The notes under the pieces are model-generated. The model was not told where the DNA came from and did no database searches. It saw only the letters and a program-made list of their open reading frames with translations. From positions 24,696 through 88,695 of the forward strand of contig JAGAFU010000018.1 of assembly GCA_017627955.1 (NCBI GenBank): a DNA stretch of 64,000 nucleotides, given 5' to 3'. The DNA comes from Bacteroidales bacterium (GTDB lineage Bacteria; Bacteroidota; Bacteroidia; Bacteroidales; UBA932). The first letter of the stretch is position 1; the number at the start of each line of letters is the position of its first letter. The position numbers and the translations under genes were made by a program. Positions 53,808-63,941 of the stretch are shown here, piece by piece.

Positions 53808-55822
53808 CGTACAGGGAATTCAGTTATTCTCAATGTTGTACATCCGTAAGGAATAAGTTCTATCCGCTCCTCGTCGCCGGTACCTCCGCCCAGCTGAGTA
53901 AAGAAGGGAATCTGCCCGGCCGAACCTCGGTAGGCTTTCCAGTCAAGGAGTTCCCTAGCCGGACATTTGATCACCAACGGTGAGTTCTCAACGCTCCAGG
54001 GATAAAGATTCCGGTCAGCGCCGGTGCGAACAAGGGTGAATTTCTCTTGGAGCGCAGCAGGGGAAAGATCTGAGCGGGAGAAGCAATAATTCCACTTGTC
54101 AGGTGTGGTCACCTCGTAGTACCAATCACCGTAACGGACCCTTTCCTCGGGCTTGAAATCTTTCCGAACCCACTCCTCCCGAAGTTTCAGGGCATACACG
54201 AGAGGACCTCTCTTTATCACCGCGGCCCGGTCGAACCATTCTCCCGAGGTTATCTTCATCGGAAGCTGGATGGTCACGACATCTCCTTTTGCCCAATTCC
54301 TTCTGAGAGAGACGAGTCCTCCGGAGACCAGTGTCTCTTCCAACGTCTGGCCATTGACCTTGACGACCGGATCATCGCACCAGGACGGGATGCGGAACTT
54401 GATCGGGAACCATGCTCCTTTGACCTTTTTATACGGGAAATTGACAGTCAGCCTCACAGTCTCGTCAAAAGGATAGAATGTTTCCTCCTTGACGTTCACC
54501 TTAACCCCGTCCGCCACAACGGCTTCAACCGAGGAAGGGGCGAAAACCAGAGCGGCGAGACCGCCGTCATCTGTGGCGTACCAGAGGTTCTGGGTGAACT
54601 TCGGCCAACCTTGGTGCATGTTCGTGGTGCAGCAAGGATACCCGTTCAACACTCCGAAGACTTGATCCGTGTCTCCGTGAGGAGTCGAGAAAACCCTTGT
54701 GGTGTTGCGAGTGCACTCGATCTGGTTGGTCTGCTGGAAATACTGGCGGGCCGTGAAATCATCCTTAATCTGGGCCGGGAGAGCGTTGTAGGCCACTCTT
54801 TCGAGATAATCCGCCCAATGTGTATCCCCTGTGATCCGGAGTATTTCCTCAAGGGAGAACATCATCTCGACAGCCGTGCAAAGCTCCGATCCTCTTACGG
54901 GATCCCCGTAGTTTATCAGTTCGTCTCCCGCCCAGAGCCCTGTGGGCAACCCAAGATAATCATGGATGGTCTTCTCGCCGGACCGCATGGCGTCAAGAAG
55001 AGCGGGATCTTTCTTTAACTGGTAATACACAACAGGTTCCTTGAAGCCCTGCCCCAGATTGACGCAGTGGATCGTGTTCGGAGTACGGAGCATTGTCCCT
55101 TCAGCGAATATCTCGCTCCACGGGTTGCTTTGCTCATGGATCAACTCCCCGAGCTCAAGAAGGTACTTCTCGCCGGTCAGGTTATAAAGCCAGAGGACGA
55201 CCTCTAGATTGTCACCTCCTCTTTGAGCGCCCCAGAATGTCCAGTTGCCGAGAGGATACTTCGGGAGCATCTTCAATTGGTAGCGGAAGTACTTGTCCAA
55301 GAAGGGAATGACTCTCTCGTCCCGCGTAGCCATATAGTATTGCTTGATGATCTTCAAGGCTACCATCTTCGGCCACCAGTCGTGGGAATTGTTTCTCTGC
55401 AGGCCGGGCTCGGGATCCCGGTCGATGTCAGGGCCGAAGTATCCGTCCTCTTTCTGGGATCCGAGTATTGCCTCTACCCAAACTTGAGCTTTATCTTTAA
55501 GCTCTTGATCGTCAAGAATATAAGCTAAAGGCAAAAGCCCGTCTATCCAGTAAGGTCCCCTCTCCCAGGCATCACCATCCCCGCCAAGCCAAGCGTTTCG
55601 CTTGCCTACGACATTGGGGTACGCCTCGTCCAGATGGCCGGTAAGACCGGTCACTTGGGCCTGAAGCTGAAGCTTCAACCACCCTTCCGGCTTGATCGCC
55701 CCGAGGGGCAGCTCCATGAAACGGCTCTCGGACAGAGGCGCGCGGTTGGGGACATATTCCCCTCCTGACAAGGAGAATGAGCCCAGAGCCAGGACCGCCA
55801 ATATGATAAGCAATCTTTTCAT
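53804..55822 (-). CDS. DUF1680 family glycosidase, GH127/GH146-like
   Basis: A 672-residue exported enzyme (signal peptide, no clear lipobox) of the cysteine-glycosidase superfamily containing beta-L-arabinofuranosidases. The expected zinc/nucleophile set can be traced: Glu313 and Cys315 in SELCTAVEM and Cys397-Cys398 in GYPCCTTNMHQGW, with Glu301 in WAGDEL as possible acid/base. An (alpha/alpha)6 barrel (PYWIDGLLPLAYILDD, GSQKEDGYFGPD) precedes two beta-sandwich domains. It differs strongly from the neighbour at 55838-57700, so it may belong to a different subfamily and attack another linkage. The spacing between these genes is 15 bases. Confidence 0.85.
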   Translation of the reverse strand: MKRLLIILAVLALGSFSLSGGEYVPNRAPLSESRFMELPLGAIKPEGWLKLQLQAQVTGLTGHLDEAYPNVVGKRNAWLGGDGDAWERGPYWIDGLLPLAYILDDQELKDKAQVWVEAILGSQKEDGYFGPDIDRDPEPGLQRNNSHDWWPKMVALKIIKQYYMATRDERVIPFLDKYFRYQLKMLPKYPLGNWTFWGAQRGGDNLEVVLWLYNLTGEKYLLELGELIHEQSNPWSEIFAEGTMLRTPNTIHCVNLGQGFKEPVVYYQLKKDPALLDAMRSGEKTIHDYLGLPTGLWAGDELINYGDPVRGSELCTAVEMMFSLEEILRITGDTHWADYLERVAYNALPAQIKDDFTARQYFQQTNQIECTRNTTRVFSTPHGDTDQVFGVLNGYPCCTTNMHQGWPKFTQNLWYATDDGGLAALVFAPSSVEAVVADGVKVNVKEETFYPFDETVRLTVNFPYKKVKGAWFPIKFRIPSWCDDPVVKVNGQTLEETLVSGGLVSLRRNWAKGDVVTIQLPMKITSGEWFDRAAVIKRGPLVYALKLREEWVRKDFKPEERVRYGDWYYEVTTPDKWNYCFSRSDLSPAALQEKFTLVRTGADRNLYPWSVENSPLVIKCPARELLDWKAYRGSAGQIPFFTQLGGGTGDEERIELIPYGCTTLRITEFPVR

Positions 55823-55837
55823 ATTCCTGTCAGCTGA

Positions 55838-57700
55838 TTAATCAGCGAGCGGGACCCAGACTTTCATTTTACCGGCCTCGCGGTTGTCCCAGGAATAGTA
55901 AGGGATGTAGTTGAGAGTCTGGTCTCCCACGTGAGCGGTGATCTCAACGATGCCGCGAAGCTTGTCCGCGTTGAAGGTGGTGTCGAAACGGGCGTCCTCG
56001 GAAATCCTCAACTCGTCGAAATCCACCTGGTTGTCAGCCTCTTCGATGCAGTACACGAGAGGACCTCTCTGGACGGCTCTAAGGCCCTCGTCCTCCTTGA
56101 CACGAGGGTCAGCCGCGACAACCTGGACAGGCATATCCATCTGGAGGTCGACAAAGTCCCCATTCTTCCACTTGCGGTCGATCACGACATATCCTTTCTC
56201 GACAGGCAACTCCACGACCTCATCATTAACGGCAACAGTGTAGTTCTCGCACCAGCCCGGAACACGGAGACGAATCTGGGTCTTGACGGAACCTTTGACT
56301 CCGACTTCGAGTCTCATGTCGTTTCCCCAAGGATACTCCGTTTTCTGGGTAAGGGTGACTGTCTTTTTACCGACTTTCACTTCCGCGGTGTTGCCGATGT
56401 AAAGGTTGACCCAGACCGCGCCATCAGAGACTCCGTAGATGTAATTACCGATAGAAGGCAGGAAGCGGCAGATCTGGCTAGGGCAGCAGGCGCAACCGTA
56501 CCAGGCTTGGCGATGATGACCGCCAAGAGACTCCAATGGATTGACATAGAAGAACTTGTCCCCATTCAAGGATATTCCCGCAAGGGCACCGTTGTACATG
56601 GCGCGCTCCATGACATCAGCGTATTTGCTGTCGCCGGTGAACTGGCTCATCCGCCAGTTCCAGAGCACCATGCCGACGGAGGCGCAGGTCTCGCAATATG
56701 CCGTAAGATTCGGGAGTGAATAGTCGTCCGTGAAACCTTCATTGGTAGAGGACTGACCAATGCCCCCGGTGATGTACATATTCCTCAAGACGACATCATC
56801 CCAAAGGCGGTTCAAGGCAGCGATATATTCCTGGTCACCCGTGTAGGCGGCGACATCGGCCATCCCGCAGTACAAATACATGGAACGAACCGCATGGCCC
56901 GTGATCTCAGACATTTCCCTGACAGGGACCTCGTCCTGGTAATACTTTACGGGCCAAGGATTGTTGATAAGCTTCCCGTACGTGCCGTGTCCATGACCTC
57001 TTTCGTCGAGAAGCCACTCGGCGAAGTCCAGATATTTCTTCTCTCCCGTAACCTGATAAAGCTTCACAAGAGCGAGTTCTATCTCCTCATGTCCCGGCAC
57101 CCAGTCGCGCTTGCCAGGGCCGAAGACAGTCATCATGTGGTCAGCCATCCTGATACAGACATCGAGCAGCTTGCGCTTGCCGGTCACGTTGTAGTAGGCC
57201 ACCCCTGCCTCGATCATATGGCCGGCACAGTACATCTCGTGCTTGTCCATGTTGTCCCAACGCCCGTCAAGGCCGGTCAGGGTGTAGAACGTGTTGATGT
57301 AGCCGTCCTCCTGCTGAGCGGCGGCAAACTTGTCGATCCACTCATCGCATTTGGCCTCAAGGACAGGATCAGGATTGTTCTGGAGGGAATAAGCCATGCC
57401 CTCGAGAGCCTTGTAGACATCCGAATCGTCAAAGAATATTCCGGAATGCTCGCCTTCGCCTTTGGCGGCGTTCTCAAAATTACGGATTCGGCCGGTCTGG
57501 TTCTCAATCTGGTCGATGCAGACATTCAAGGTCACATCCTTGTGGCTCTGCAGCCTTGGTGTCCAAAAAGGATCATCAATTTTGACATCAGAGAACTTGA
57601 CGGGAGTTATCATCTTGACAGTCTTTTGTTTCTGCCCGCAAGACGTGGCAAGGGCAGCCAGTGACAACGCGGCAATGGCGATAATCAGGTACTTTCTCAT
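55838..57700 (-). CDS. GH127 beta-L-arabinofuranosidase-like lipoprotein
   Basis: A 620-residue lipoprotein (signal ends ALATSC). It matches the HypBA1-type enzyme: barrel motifs GIFFDDSDVYKALEGMAY and QQEDGYINTFYTLTG, NEGFTDDYSLPN with Glu321 as expected acid/base, CETCASVGM giving Glu337 and Cys339 as zinc ligands, and YGCACCPSQICR in which Cys405-Cys406 correspond to the ligand/nucleophile pair. Such enzymes release L-arabinofuranose from plant arabinans or hydroxyproline-linked arabinosides with a cysteine nucleophile. It is the first gene of a three-gene operon, immediately after the terminator of the ribosomal block. Confidence 0.92.
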   Translation of the reverse strand: MRKYLIIAIAALSLAALATSCGQKQKTVKMITPVKFSDVKIDDPFWTPRLQSHKDVTLNVCIDQIENQTGRIRNFENAAKGEGEHSGIFFDDSDVYKALEGMAYSLQNNPDPVLEAKCDEWIDKFAAAQQEDGYINTFYTLTGLDGRWDNMDKHEMYCAGHMIEAGVAYYNVTGKRKLLDVCIRMADHMMTVFGPGKRDWVPGHEEIELALVKLYQVTGEKKYLDFAEWLLDERGHGHGTYGKLINNPWPVKYYQDEVPVREMSEITGHAVRSMYLYCGMADVAAYTGDQEYIAALNRLWDDVVLRNMYITGGIGQSSTNEGFTDDYSLPNLTAYCETCASVGMVLWNWRMSQFTGDSKYADVMERAMYNGALAGISLNGDKFFYVNPLESLGGHHRQAWYGCACCPSQICRFLPSIGNYIYGVSDGAVWVNLYIGNTAEVKVGKKTVTLTQKTEYPWGNDMRLEVGVKGSVKTQIRLRVPGWCENYTVAVNDEVVELPVEKGYVVIDRKWKNGDFVDLQMDMPVQVVAADPRVKEDEGLRAVQRGPLVYCIEEADNQVDFDELRISEDARFDTTFNADKLRGIVEITAHVGDQTLNYIPYYSWDNREAGKMKVWVPLAD

Positions 57701-57728
57701 ATCGGGTTGGTTTAGTTTTCCAGATTAA

Positions 57729-57736
57729 CAAAAATA
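57729..57736 (-). promoter_or_regulatory. -7 element of the GH127 operon
   Basis: Minus-strand TATTTTTG, 28 bases upstream of the start at 57700. No good -33 box is found because that position falls in the preceding terminator. Confidence 0.55.
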
Positions 57737-57750
57737 CCAATACTAAACGA

Positions 57751-57785
57751 AAAAAAGAAGAGAGCCATTAAAAACAGCTCTCTTC
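57751..57785 (-). terminator. Intrinsic terminator of the ribosomal/rpoA operon
   Basis: GAAGAGAGC (57757-57765) and GCTCTCTTC (57777-57785) form a 9-bp stem with an 11-base loop. In the minus direction a T6 run follows (complement of 57751-57756). It lies 20 bases after the rplQ stop. Confidence 0.9.
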
Positions 57786-57805
57786 TCTTTACCAAATAAT
57801 TGGTC

Positions 57806-58288
57806 TTATTCAGCCTTAGGGGCTTCCTCAGCGGCCTTGGCAGGAGCCTCGGCGGGAGTCTCAGCCTTCTTCGCGCGGCTACGACGGGTAGACTTCTTAG
57901 CCTCTTTCTTGCCGGAAGCGAGAGCGGCCTCGTTGAAGTCCACAAGCTCGATCAAAGCCATGTCGGCACCGTCACCGAGACGGAAACCGGTGTGAAGGAC
58001 GCGGGTGTAACCGCCCGGGCGATCGGCGATCTTCGGAGCGATCACTCCGAACAACTCCTTGATAGCCTCCTTATTCTTGAGGTAGCTGAAAACCATACGG
58101 CGAGAATGGGTGGTGTCCTCCTTGGACTTGGTGATAAGGGGTTCCACATACATCTTGAGGGCCTTCGCCTTCGCGACGGTGGTCTGGATCCTCTTATGCA
58201 TGATCAGAGAGGTAGCCATGTTCGCCAGCATAGCCTTACGATGGCCACTCTTGCGGCCAAGGTGATTGATTGCTTTATTGTGCCTCAT
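57806..58288 (-). CDS. rplQ: 50S ribosomal protein L17
   Basis: A 160-residue large-subunit protein with the family start [21 protein letters not shown] and [19 protein letters not shown]. The last 35 or so residues are an Ala/Lys/Glu-rich tail ([20 protein letters not shown]) beyond the conserved domain, common in Bacteroidota. It is the last gene of the operon, two bases after rpoA. Confidence 0.98.
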   Translation of the reverse strand: MRHNKAINHLGRKSGHRKAMLANMATSLIMHKRIQTTVAKAKALKMYVEPLITKSKEDTTHSRRMVFSYLKNKEAIKELFGVIAPKIADRPGGYTRVLHTGFRLGDGADMALIELVDFNEAALASGKKEAKKSTRRSRAKKAETPAEAPAKAAEEAPKAE

Positions 58289-58290
58289 TT

Positions 58291-59301
58291 CTAAACAACA
58301 GTCTTTTTCTTGGGTTCGATATTATACTTTCTGACATCCATGCCGAACTGGAGCTTCATCTTCTCGACCAACAAGTCGATCTCATTGAGAGACTTCTTGC
58401 CGAAATTCCTGAACTTCATGAGCTCGTTCCTGGAATAGGAGACAAGATCGGCGAAGGTGTCGATCTCCGCGGCTTTGAGGCAGTTGTACGCCCTCACCGA
58501 GAGACCCATGTCGGAAAGCTTGGTGAGGAGAAGATGCCTCATCCTGAGGCTTTCCTCGTCAAGTTCCTTGGAGTCTGACTCGACTGTGCTCTCCAGGGAG
58601 ATCTTCTTGTCGTCCGTGAAAAGCTTGAAGTGATAGATGAGGATGTTGGCAGCCTCCTGGAGAGCCTGGTTGGGAGAGATCGATCCATCCGTGATGATCT
58701 CAAGATTGAGCTTCTCGTAGTCGGTCTTCTGCTCGACACGCCAGTTCTCGACAGTCCAGTTGACCTTTCTGATGGGGGTGTAGACAGCGTCCACGGGAAT
58801 AGTCCCGATGGGCGTGTTCTCGTCCCTCATCTCCTCGGCGGGCACAAAGCCGCGGCCCTTGGTGATGGTCAAGGATATCTCGAGAGTTACAGACGGCTCG
58901 AGCGAGCAGATATGCTGCTCTGGATTCAACACCTTGAAAGAAGACAATCCCTTGGAGATATCCTCGGCGGTGAACTCATTCTTTCCGCTGATGACGATAT
59001 TCGCGACCTCAGTATCGACGGACTCTACCATCCTCTTGAACCTCACTTGCTTGAGGTTGAGGATTATGTCTTGCATCCCCTCGATCACGCCTGTGATCGT
59101 CGCGAATTCCTGATCCACGCCGGAGATCTTTATCTGACTGATAGCGAAACCTTCGAGGGACGCCAGAAGGATGCGCCTCAAGGCGTTTCCGATCGTCTGG
59201 CCATAGCCAGGCTCCAAAGGCCTGAACTCGAAACGGCCGACGGTATCGGTTCCTTCAAGCATTATCACCTTGTCAGGTTTCTGAAATGCCAAGATTGCCA
59301 T
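58291..59301 (-). CDS. rpoA: RNA polymerase alpha subunit
   Basis: A 336-residue subunit. The N-terminal domain has [20 protein letters not shown] for dimerisation and [16 protein letters not shown]; the C-terminal domain, which contacts promoter DNA and activators, has [20 protein letters not shown] and [13 protein letters not shown]. Length and order are standard. It is flanked by rpsD and rplQ as in most bacteria. Confidence 0.98.
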   Translation of the reverse strand: MAILAFQKPDKVIMLEGTDTVGRFEFRPLEPGYGQTIGNALRRILLASLEGFAISQIKISGVDQEFATITGVIEGMQDIILNLKQVRFKRMVESVDTEVANIVISGKNEFTAEDISKGLSSFKVLNPEQHICSLEPSVTLEISLTITKGRGFVPAEEMRDENTPIGTIPVDAVYTPIRKVNWTVENWRVEQKTDYEKLNLEIITDGSISPNQALQEAANILIYHFKLFTDDKKISLESTVESDSKELDEESLRMRHLLLTKLSDMGLSVRAYNCLKAAEIDTFADLVSYSRNELMKFRNFGKKSLNEIDLLVEKMKLQFGMDVRKYNIEPKKKTVV

Positions 59302-59326
59302 GTTAATTCTTTTTGGGTGTTATTCG

Positions 59327-59929
59327 TTACTTGGAGTACAGGTCAACTATGAGCTGCTCGTTGATGGACTCAGGGATGTCTGTCCTGGCGGGCACATTCA
59401 GGAACTTGCCGGTGAGTGCCTTGGCATCGAACTCAATCCATGAATATTTAGGGGCAGAAGCGACGCTCTTCTGGATAACCTCCAGACTCTTGGAACGCTC
59501 CCTGACAGCGACGGTGTCACCCGGCTTGACCTGGGCGGAAGGAATGTTGCAAACAGCACCGTTCAGAGTGATGTGGGCATGGTTGACGAGCTGCCTAGCG
59601 GCTGCCCTTGAAGGGGCGACACCCATCCTGTAGACCACATTGTCAAGTCTTGACTCAAGGAGGAAGAGAAGGTTCTCACCCTTCTGTCCGCTCATGCGGG
59701 CAGCCTTGAGATAAGTGTTGTGGAACTGACGCTCGAGCAGGCCATACATGTAGCGGACCTTCTGCTTCTCTTTCAGCTGAACGCCATACTCCTTCTGCTT
59801 CTTGCGCTTGGCAGCCAGTCCGTGCTGTCCCGGAGGGTAGTTCCTTTTCTCAAAATTCTTGTCGCTTCCGAATATAGGCTCGCCAAACTTGCGGGCGATC
59901 TTGGTGGTAGGACCAGTATATCTTGCCAT
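59327..59929 (-). CDS. rpsD: 30S ribosomal protein S4
   Basis: A 200-residue small-subunit assembly protein ([20 protein letters not shown]) with the S4 RNA-binding domain [17 protein letters not shown] and [13 protein letters not shown]. The zinc-knuckle cysteines of some S4 forms are absent. It lies between rpsK and rpoA, where it commonly acts as the autogenous repressor of the alpha operon; that regulation is not visible here. Confidence 0.98.
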   Translation of the reverse strand: MARYTGPTTKIARKFGEPIFGSDKNFEKRNYPPGQHGLAAKRKKQKEYGVQLKEKQKVRYMYGLLERQFHNTYLKAARMSGQKGENLLFLLESRLDNVVYRMGVAPSRAAARQLVNHAHITLNGAVCNIPSAQVKPGDTVAVRERSKSLEVIQKSVASAPKYSWIEFDAKALTGKFLNVPARTDIPESINEQLIVDLYSK

Positions 59930-59950
59930 AATAAACTCTGATTAATTTAA

Positions 59951-60337
59951 TTAAACTTTACGGCGGCCCTTCGGTCTGCAACCATTGTGGGGCATAGGGG
60001 TCACATCGATAATCTCAGTGACGACGATCCCAGCGTTATTGATGGTCCTGATAGCGGACTCACGGCCGGCTCCGGGACCTTTCACATAGACTTTAACCTT
60101 GCGCAGACCAGCGTCGTAAGCTGTCTTGGAAGCATCCTCGGCAGCCATCTGGGCGGCGTAGGGGGTGTTTTTCTTCGAACCGCGGAAACCGCACTTGCCA
60201 GCTGATGACCAGCTGATGACCTGTCCCTGGTTGTTGGTCAGGGAGACGATCACGTTGTTGAAGGTTGATGAAATATGGGCCTGGCCCGTAGCCTCAACCT
60301 TGACAACTCTCTTTGATGTTGTAGTTTTCTTTGCCAT
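59951..60337 (-). CDS. rpsK: 30S ribosomal protein S11
   Basis: A 128-residue small-subunit protein. Family segments are [53 protein letters not shown] and the C-terminal [16 protein letters not shown]. Complete and of normal length. Confidence 0.98.
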   Translation of the reverse strand: MAKKTTTSKRVVKVEATGQAHISSTFNNVIVSLTNNQGQVISWSSAGKCGFRGSKKNTPYAAQMAAEDASKTAYDAGLRKVKVYVKGPGAGRESAIRTINNAGIVVTEIIDVTPMPHNGCRPKGRRKV

Positions 60338-60350
60338 AATTCATCAGGAT

Positions 60351-60728
60351 TTACTTGGTCGCTTTCTTCTTGTTGGCGACAGTCTTCTTCTTACCCTTCC
60401 TAGTACGGGCGTTGTTCTTGGTGCTCTGACCACGGACAGGGAGACCGACACGATGACGGATCCCGCGATAGCAACCGATGTCCATCAGTCGCTTGATGTT
60501 CATCTGGACGGAGGAACGAAGCTCACCCTCGATCTTGTACTCCTCATTGATGAGGTTACGGATCAGAGCGATCTGCTCATCGTTCCATTCACCGACCTTG
60601 ATGTCGTAGTCGATACCGCACTTGTCGAGGATAGCCCTCGCGCTGCTGCGGCCGATACCGAAAATGTAGGTGAGACCGATCTCACCTCTCTTGTTGTTAG
60701 GTAAATCAACACCGGCTATTCTTGCCAT
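60351..60728 (-). CDS. rpsM: 30S ribosomal protein S13
   Basis: A 125-residue small-subunit head protein: [34 protein letters not shown] and the basic C-terminus [20 protein letters not shown] that contacts the P-site tRNA. Standard start and length. Confidence 0.98.
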   Translation of the reverse strand: MARIAGVDLPNNKRGEIGLTYIFGIGRSSARAILDKCGIDYDIKVGEWNDEQIALIRNLINEEYKIEGELRSSVQMNIKRLMDIGCYRGIRHRVGLPVRGQSTKNNARTRKGKKKTVANKKKATK

Positions 60729-60765
60729 AATTTATCTTAAACTTAATTTGTTTTACAAAAAGCTG

Positions 60766-60882
60766 TTATCCCTGGCGCATCTTGAACTTGGGGTTCTTCT
60801 TGCAGATGACATAGAGACGGCCTTTGCGTCTGACGATCTTGCAATCATCGCTGCGCTTCTTGATGGATGTTTTGACTTTCAT
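60766..60882 (-). CDS. rpmJ: 50S ribosomal protein L36
   Basis: A 38-residue protein beginning [19 protein letters not shown] and ending [10 protein letters not shown]. It is the zinc-ribbon-type small ribosomal protein with Cys in SDDCK and VICKKNPK, but only two of the four canonical zinc ligands are cysteine, as in the C-minus form of L36. It fits exactly between infA and rpsM, as expected for this operon. Confidence 0.95.
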   Translation of the reverse strand: MKVKTSIKKRSDDCKIVRRKGRLYVICKKNPKFKMRQG

Positions 60883-60896
60883 ATCGCGTGTTATTT

Positions 60897-61115
60897 TTAT
60901 TTGTACCTGAAAGATATTCTTCCCTTAGTCAAATCATAAGGTGAGATTTCAACCCTTACCCTGTCCCCGAGGAGGATATGGATGAAATTCATTCTCATCT
61001 TCCCGGAGATGTTGCAAAGAAGGACGTGACCATTCTCGAGCTCGACCTTGAACATCGCGTTGGGAAGAGTCTCGATAACTTTTCCGTCTTGTTCTATCGC
61101 TACTTGTTTGGACAT
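60897..61115 (-). CDS. infA: Translation initiation factor IF-1
   Basis: A 72-residue OB-fold factor that occupies the ribosomal A site during initiation. It reads [40 protein letters not shown] and [18 protein letters not shown], the full conserved set. It lies between map and rpmJ. Confidence 0.98.
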   Translation of the reverse strand: MSKQVAIEQDGKVIETLPNAMFKVELENGHVLLCNISGKMRMNFIHILLGDRVRVEISPYDLTKGRISFRYK

Positions 61116-61135
61116 TGAAAAAACACTTTAAAATT

Positions 61136-61909
61136 TCACTTTTCAGTACTTTCTATATAATCGAAGGTTGACAGCTGCTCGGCTTTCCCGCGACGGACAA
61201 CAACCGTAAGCTCATAATGGGCCGATTTCTTGTGGTCGGAAGTGTGGACCGCCCAGCCATTCCTGGCCAGATAGACACCTCTTCCACCAGCGTTGATCAT
61301 CGGCTCAATACATATCACCAATCCCTCCGGGAGGATAGGCCCGTGACCCTGGCGTCCATAGTTGGGAATACCTGGGGCCTCGTGCATCTTCCTGCCAAGT
61401 CCGTGGCCTTCAAGCTCACGGACCACAGAGAAACCGAATGACTCGACATACGATTGCACCGCGTGTCCGATGTCGCCGGTCCTCGCCCCCGCTACCGCGG
61501 CCTCGATTCCCTTGTAAAGGGAGGCCTTGGTCACATCAAGAAGTTTTCTGGTGGCAGCGTCCACCTCCCCGACCGGGAAGGTGTACGCTGAATCACCATT
61601 ATAACCCTTGTAAAGTGTCCCGATGTCAGCGGAGACGATATCGCCCTCCTTGAGAACATAGTCCGAAGGAAATCCATGGACAACAACATCATTGACCGAC
61701 ATGCAGGTGGCTGCGGGGAAGCCCTCGAAACCAAGGAAGCTAGGGATGGCGCCATGATCGCGAATGAAAGTCTCGGCCACCTCATTCAACCTCGCGGTTG
61801 TCACACCAGGGGCGACCCATTTGCCGACTTCCGCCAACGTCTTCGAGACGATTATGGCATTCTCGCGCAACAAGGCGATCTCTTCTTCTGTTTTGGGCTT
61901 GACCATCAA
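61136..61909 (-). CDS. map: Methionine aminopeptidase, type I
   Basis: A 257-residue cytoplasmic enzyme that removes the initiator methionine. Metal ligands are visible in DIGTLYKGYNGDSAYTF (two Asp), GHGLGRKMHEAPGIPNYG (His) and the two Glu in LVICIEPMIN and the near-terminal AVHTSDHKKSAHYELTVVV. It has no N-terminal zinc-finger extension, hence type Ia. It lies between secY and infA, which matches the secretion/translation operon context. Confidence 0.97.
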   Translation of the reverse strand: MMVKPKTEEEIALLRENAIIVSKTLAEVGKWVAPGVTTARLNEVAETFIRDHGAIPSFLGFEGFPAATCMSVNDVVVHGFPSDYVLKEGDIVSADIGTLYKGYNGDSAYTFPVGEVDAATRKLLDVTKASLYKGIEAAVAGARTGDIGHAVQSYVESFGFSVVRELEGHGLGRKMHEAPGIPNYGRQGHGPILPEGLVICIEPMINAGGRGVYLARNGWAVHTSDHKKSAHYELTVVVRRGKAEQLSTFDYIESTEK

Positions 61910-61927
61910 TACTTCAAATTATCAATT

Positions 61928-63268
61928 CTACATTCCGGAACGTCCGGAGATACGGCCGGTCTTCATCAGACCGTCATAATGACGCATCAGGAGGTAGCTC
62001 TCCACCTGCTGGAGTGTGTCGAGGACAACGCCCACGAGAATCAACAGGGAAGTGCCTCCATAGAAGCTAGCGAAAGAGTCGTTCACACCCGCGATCCTGG
62101 CGAAAGCCGGGAGGATAGCGATAATGGCGAGGAATATGGATCCGGGGAGGGTCACCCTTGACATGATCTCGTCAAGATAGTTGACAGTAGCCTTTCCAGG
62201 CTTGACTCCGGGGATGAATCCGCCATTCTTCTTCATGTCCTCAGCCATCATGGTCGGGTTGACGGTGACGGCGGTGTAGAAGTAGGTGAATATCACGACC
62301 ATGAGACCGAATACCAGGTTGTACCAGAATCCGGTGTAGTTGCTCAGGGCAGCGGCGACTCCTCTGGTGGCGTCAAAACGCGAGAACAACAGAGGGAACA
62401 GCATCAGAGCCTGGGCAAAGATGATAGGCATAACACCAGCGGCGTTGATCTTCAACGGGATGTACTGGCGGACACCGCCGTACTGCCTGTTACCGATCAC
62501 TCTCTTGGCATACTGTACAGGAACCTTCCTGACAGCCTGGACAAGGGCGATGGTGGCCACGATCACGAGGAACCAGATGATCAACTCAACGATGAGGGCG
62601 ATAGGGCCGCCACCAGCGGTGGTGGCGAACTTGGTACCGAACTCAGCGACGAGAGCGTAAGGCAGACGTGCCACGATACCGATCATGATAAGGAGGGAAA
62701 TACCGTTGCCGATACCCCTGTCGGTAATCCTCTCACCGAGCCACATCACGAACATCGAGCCGGACATCAGGATGATGGTGGCAACGAGGTTGTAAGCGAA
62801 ACGGCTCCATCCGAGCTGCGTCTCCGCGATGAAAGCGGCGCCGGGGATCTGGCTGTGGATCGAAGCGATGTAAGCCGGACCCTGGATGCAGAGGATAAGG
62901 ATAGTGAGATACCTTGTGATCTGGTTCATCTTCCTACGGCCGCTCTCCCCTTCCAACTGGAGTTTCCTGAAGTAGGGGACGAACATGCCGAGGAGCTGGA
63001 TAACGATGGAAGCGGAGATGTACGGCATCACACCAAGAGCGAAAACCGAGGCGTTGCCGAAAGCTCCTCCGGAGAACATATTCAACAGACCGACGAGACC
63101 TTGCTGGCTCGTGCTCTGGAGCTTGGCCAACATGGTCGTGTCGATACCCGGCAGCACGATGAAGCAACCCAGCCTGTAGATAAGGATGAGAAGGAAGGTG
63201 TAGCCGAGCCTCGTGCGAAGCTCCTCGATCTTGAAGATGTTCTTTATTGTCTCAATAAACTTCTTCAT
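61928..63268 (-). CDS. secY: Protein translocase subunit SecY
   Basis: A 446-residue inner-membrane channel protein with ten transmembrane helices. Family markers include GCFIVLPGIDTTML near the first helix, the FSGGAFGNASVFALGVMPYI plug region, WLGERITDRGIGNGISL and the GGFIPGVKPG cytosolic loop for ribosome/SecA contact. It follows rplO by 13 bases in the minus-strand operon. Confidence 0.98.
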   Translation of the reverse strand: MKKFIETIKNIFKIEELRTRLGYTFLLILIYRLGCFIVLPGIDTTMLAKLQSTSQQGLVGLLNMFSGGAFGNASVFALGVMPYISASIVIQLLGMFVPYFRKLQLEGESGRRKMNQITRYLTILILCIQGPAYIASIHSQIPGAAFIAETQLGWSRFAYNLVATIILMSGSMFVMWLGERITDRGIGNGISLLIMIGIVARLPYALVAEFGTKFATTAGGGPIALIVELIIWFLVIVATIALVQAVRKVPVQYAKRVIGNRQYGGVRQYIPLKINAAGVMPIIFAQALMLFPLLFSRFDATRGVAAALSNYTGFWYNLVFGLMVVIFTYFYTAVTVNPTMMAEDMKKNGGFIPGVKPGKATVNYLDEIMSRVTLPGSIFLAIIAILPAFARIAGVNDSFASFYGGTSLLILVGVVLDTLQQVESYLLMRHYDGLMKTGRISGRSGM

Positions 63269-63281
63269 CTTCCTGATAAGA

Positions 63282-63734
63282 TTACTTGCCGATTACGATT
63301 GCCTTTCCTCCAGCAGCCTCAATCTTGGACTTAGCCGACTCTGAGAAAGCGTCAGCGGTCACTGTAAGGGCGGAGTTGATCTCACCGTTACCGAGGACCT
63401 TGACAAGCTCCTTGGTGTCGGCGAGTCCGGCGAACTTGATATCGTCAAGGCCGATCTCGGTCTTGCCGAGAGACTCGGAAAGAGCCTGAAGGGCAGCGAC
63501 ATTGACAGCCTTGTACTCAACCCTGGTGGGATTCTTGAAGCCGAACTTAGGAAGGCGCCTCTGGAGTGGCATCTGACCACCCTCGAAGCCTACCTTGTGC
63601 TCGTAGCCTGCGCGGGCCTGCGCGCCCTTGGTTCCACGGGTGGCAGTGCCGCCTTTACCGGAACCCTCGCCACGACCTATACGCTTGGTCTTATGAGTCG
63701 CACCCTTCGCGGGTTTCAATTCTGATAGTTTCAT
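63282..63734 (-). CDS. rplO: 50S ribosomal protein L15
   Basis: A 150-residue large-subunit protein with the N-terminal Gly/Lys-rich segment THKTKRIGRGEGSGKGGTAT, RGTKGAQARAG, the GGQMPLQRRLPKFGF motif, and a globular C-terminal part ending AGGKAIVIGK. Normal length. Confidence 0.98.
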   Translation of the reverse strand: MKLSELKPAKGATHKTKRIGRGEGSGKGGTATRGTKGAQARAGYEHKVGFEGGQMPLQRRLPKFGFKNPTRVEYKAVNVAALQALSESLGKTEIGLDDIKFAGLADTKELVKVLGNGEINSALTVTADAFSESAKSKIEAAGGKAIVIGK

Positions 63735-63746
63735 CTTGTGTCCTCC

Positions 63747-63929
63747 TTAATTCAGTTCTTCAACAACAACAAGGTGACGGATCTTGGCGAGCTGGCCTTC
63801 TGTCACCGGATTCTTCTCTACCTCGACGGTATGTCCGATCCTGCGGATTCCGAGAGAGCGGAGGTTGTCCTTCTGCCTCTGGGTGCATCCGTTCTTGCTT
63901 CTGACTTGTGTTATCTTAAGCTTTGCCAT
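63747..63929 (-). CDS. rpmD: 50S ribosomal protein L30
   Basis: A 60-residue protein reading KITQVRSKNGCTQRQKDNLR, LGIRRIGHTVEVE and GQLAKIRHLVVVEE. It is preceded by AGGAGG about eight bases before the start, a full Shine-Dalgarno sequence that is unusual in a phylum that mostly lacks them. Confidence 0.97.
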   Translation of the reverse strand: MAKLKITQVRSKNGCTQRQKDNLRSLGIRRIGHTVEVEKNPVTEGQLAKIRHLVVVEELN

Positions 63930-63941
63930 AACTTACGCCTC

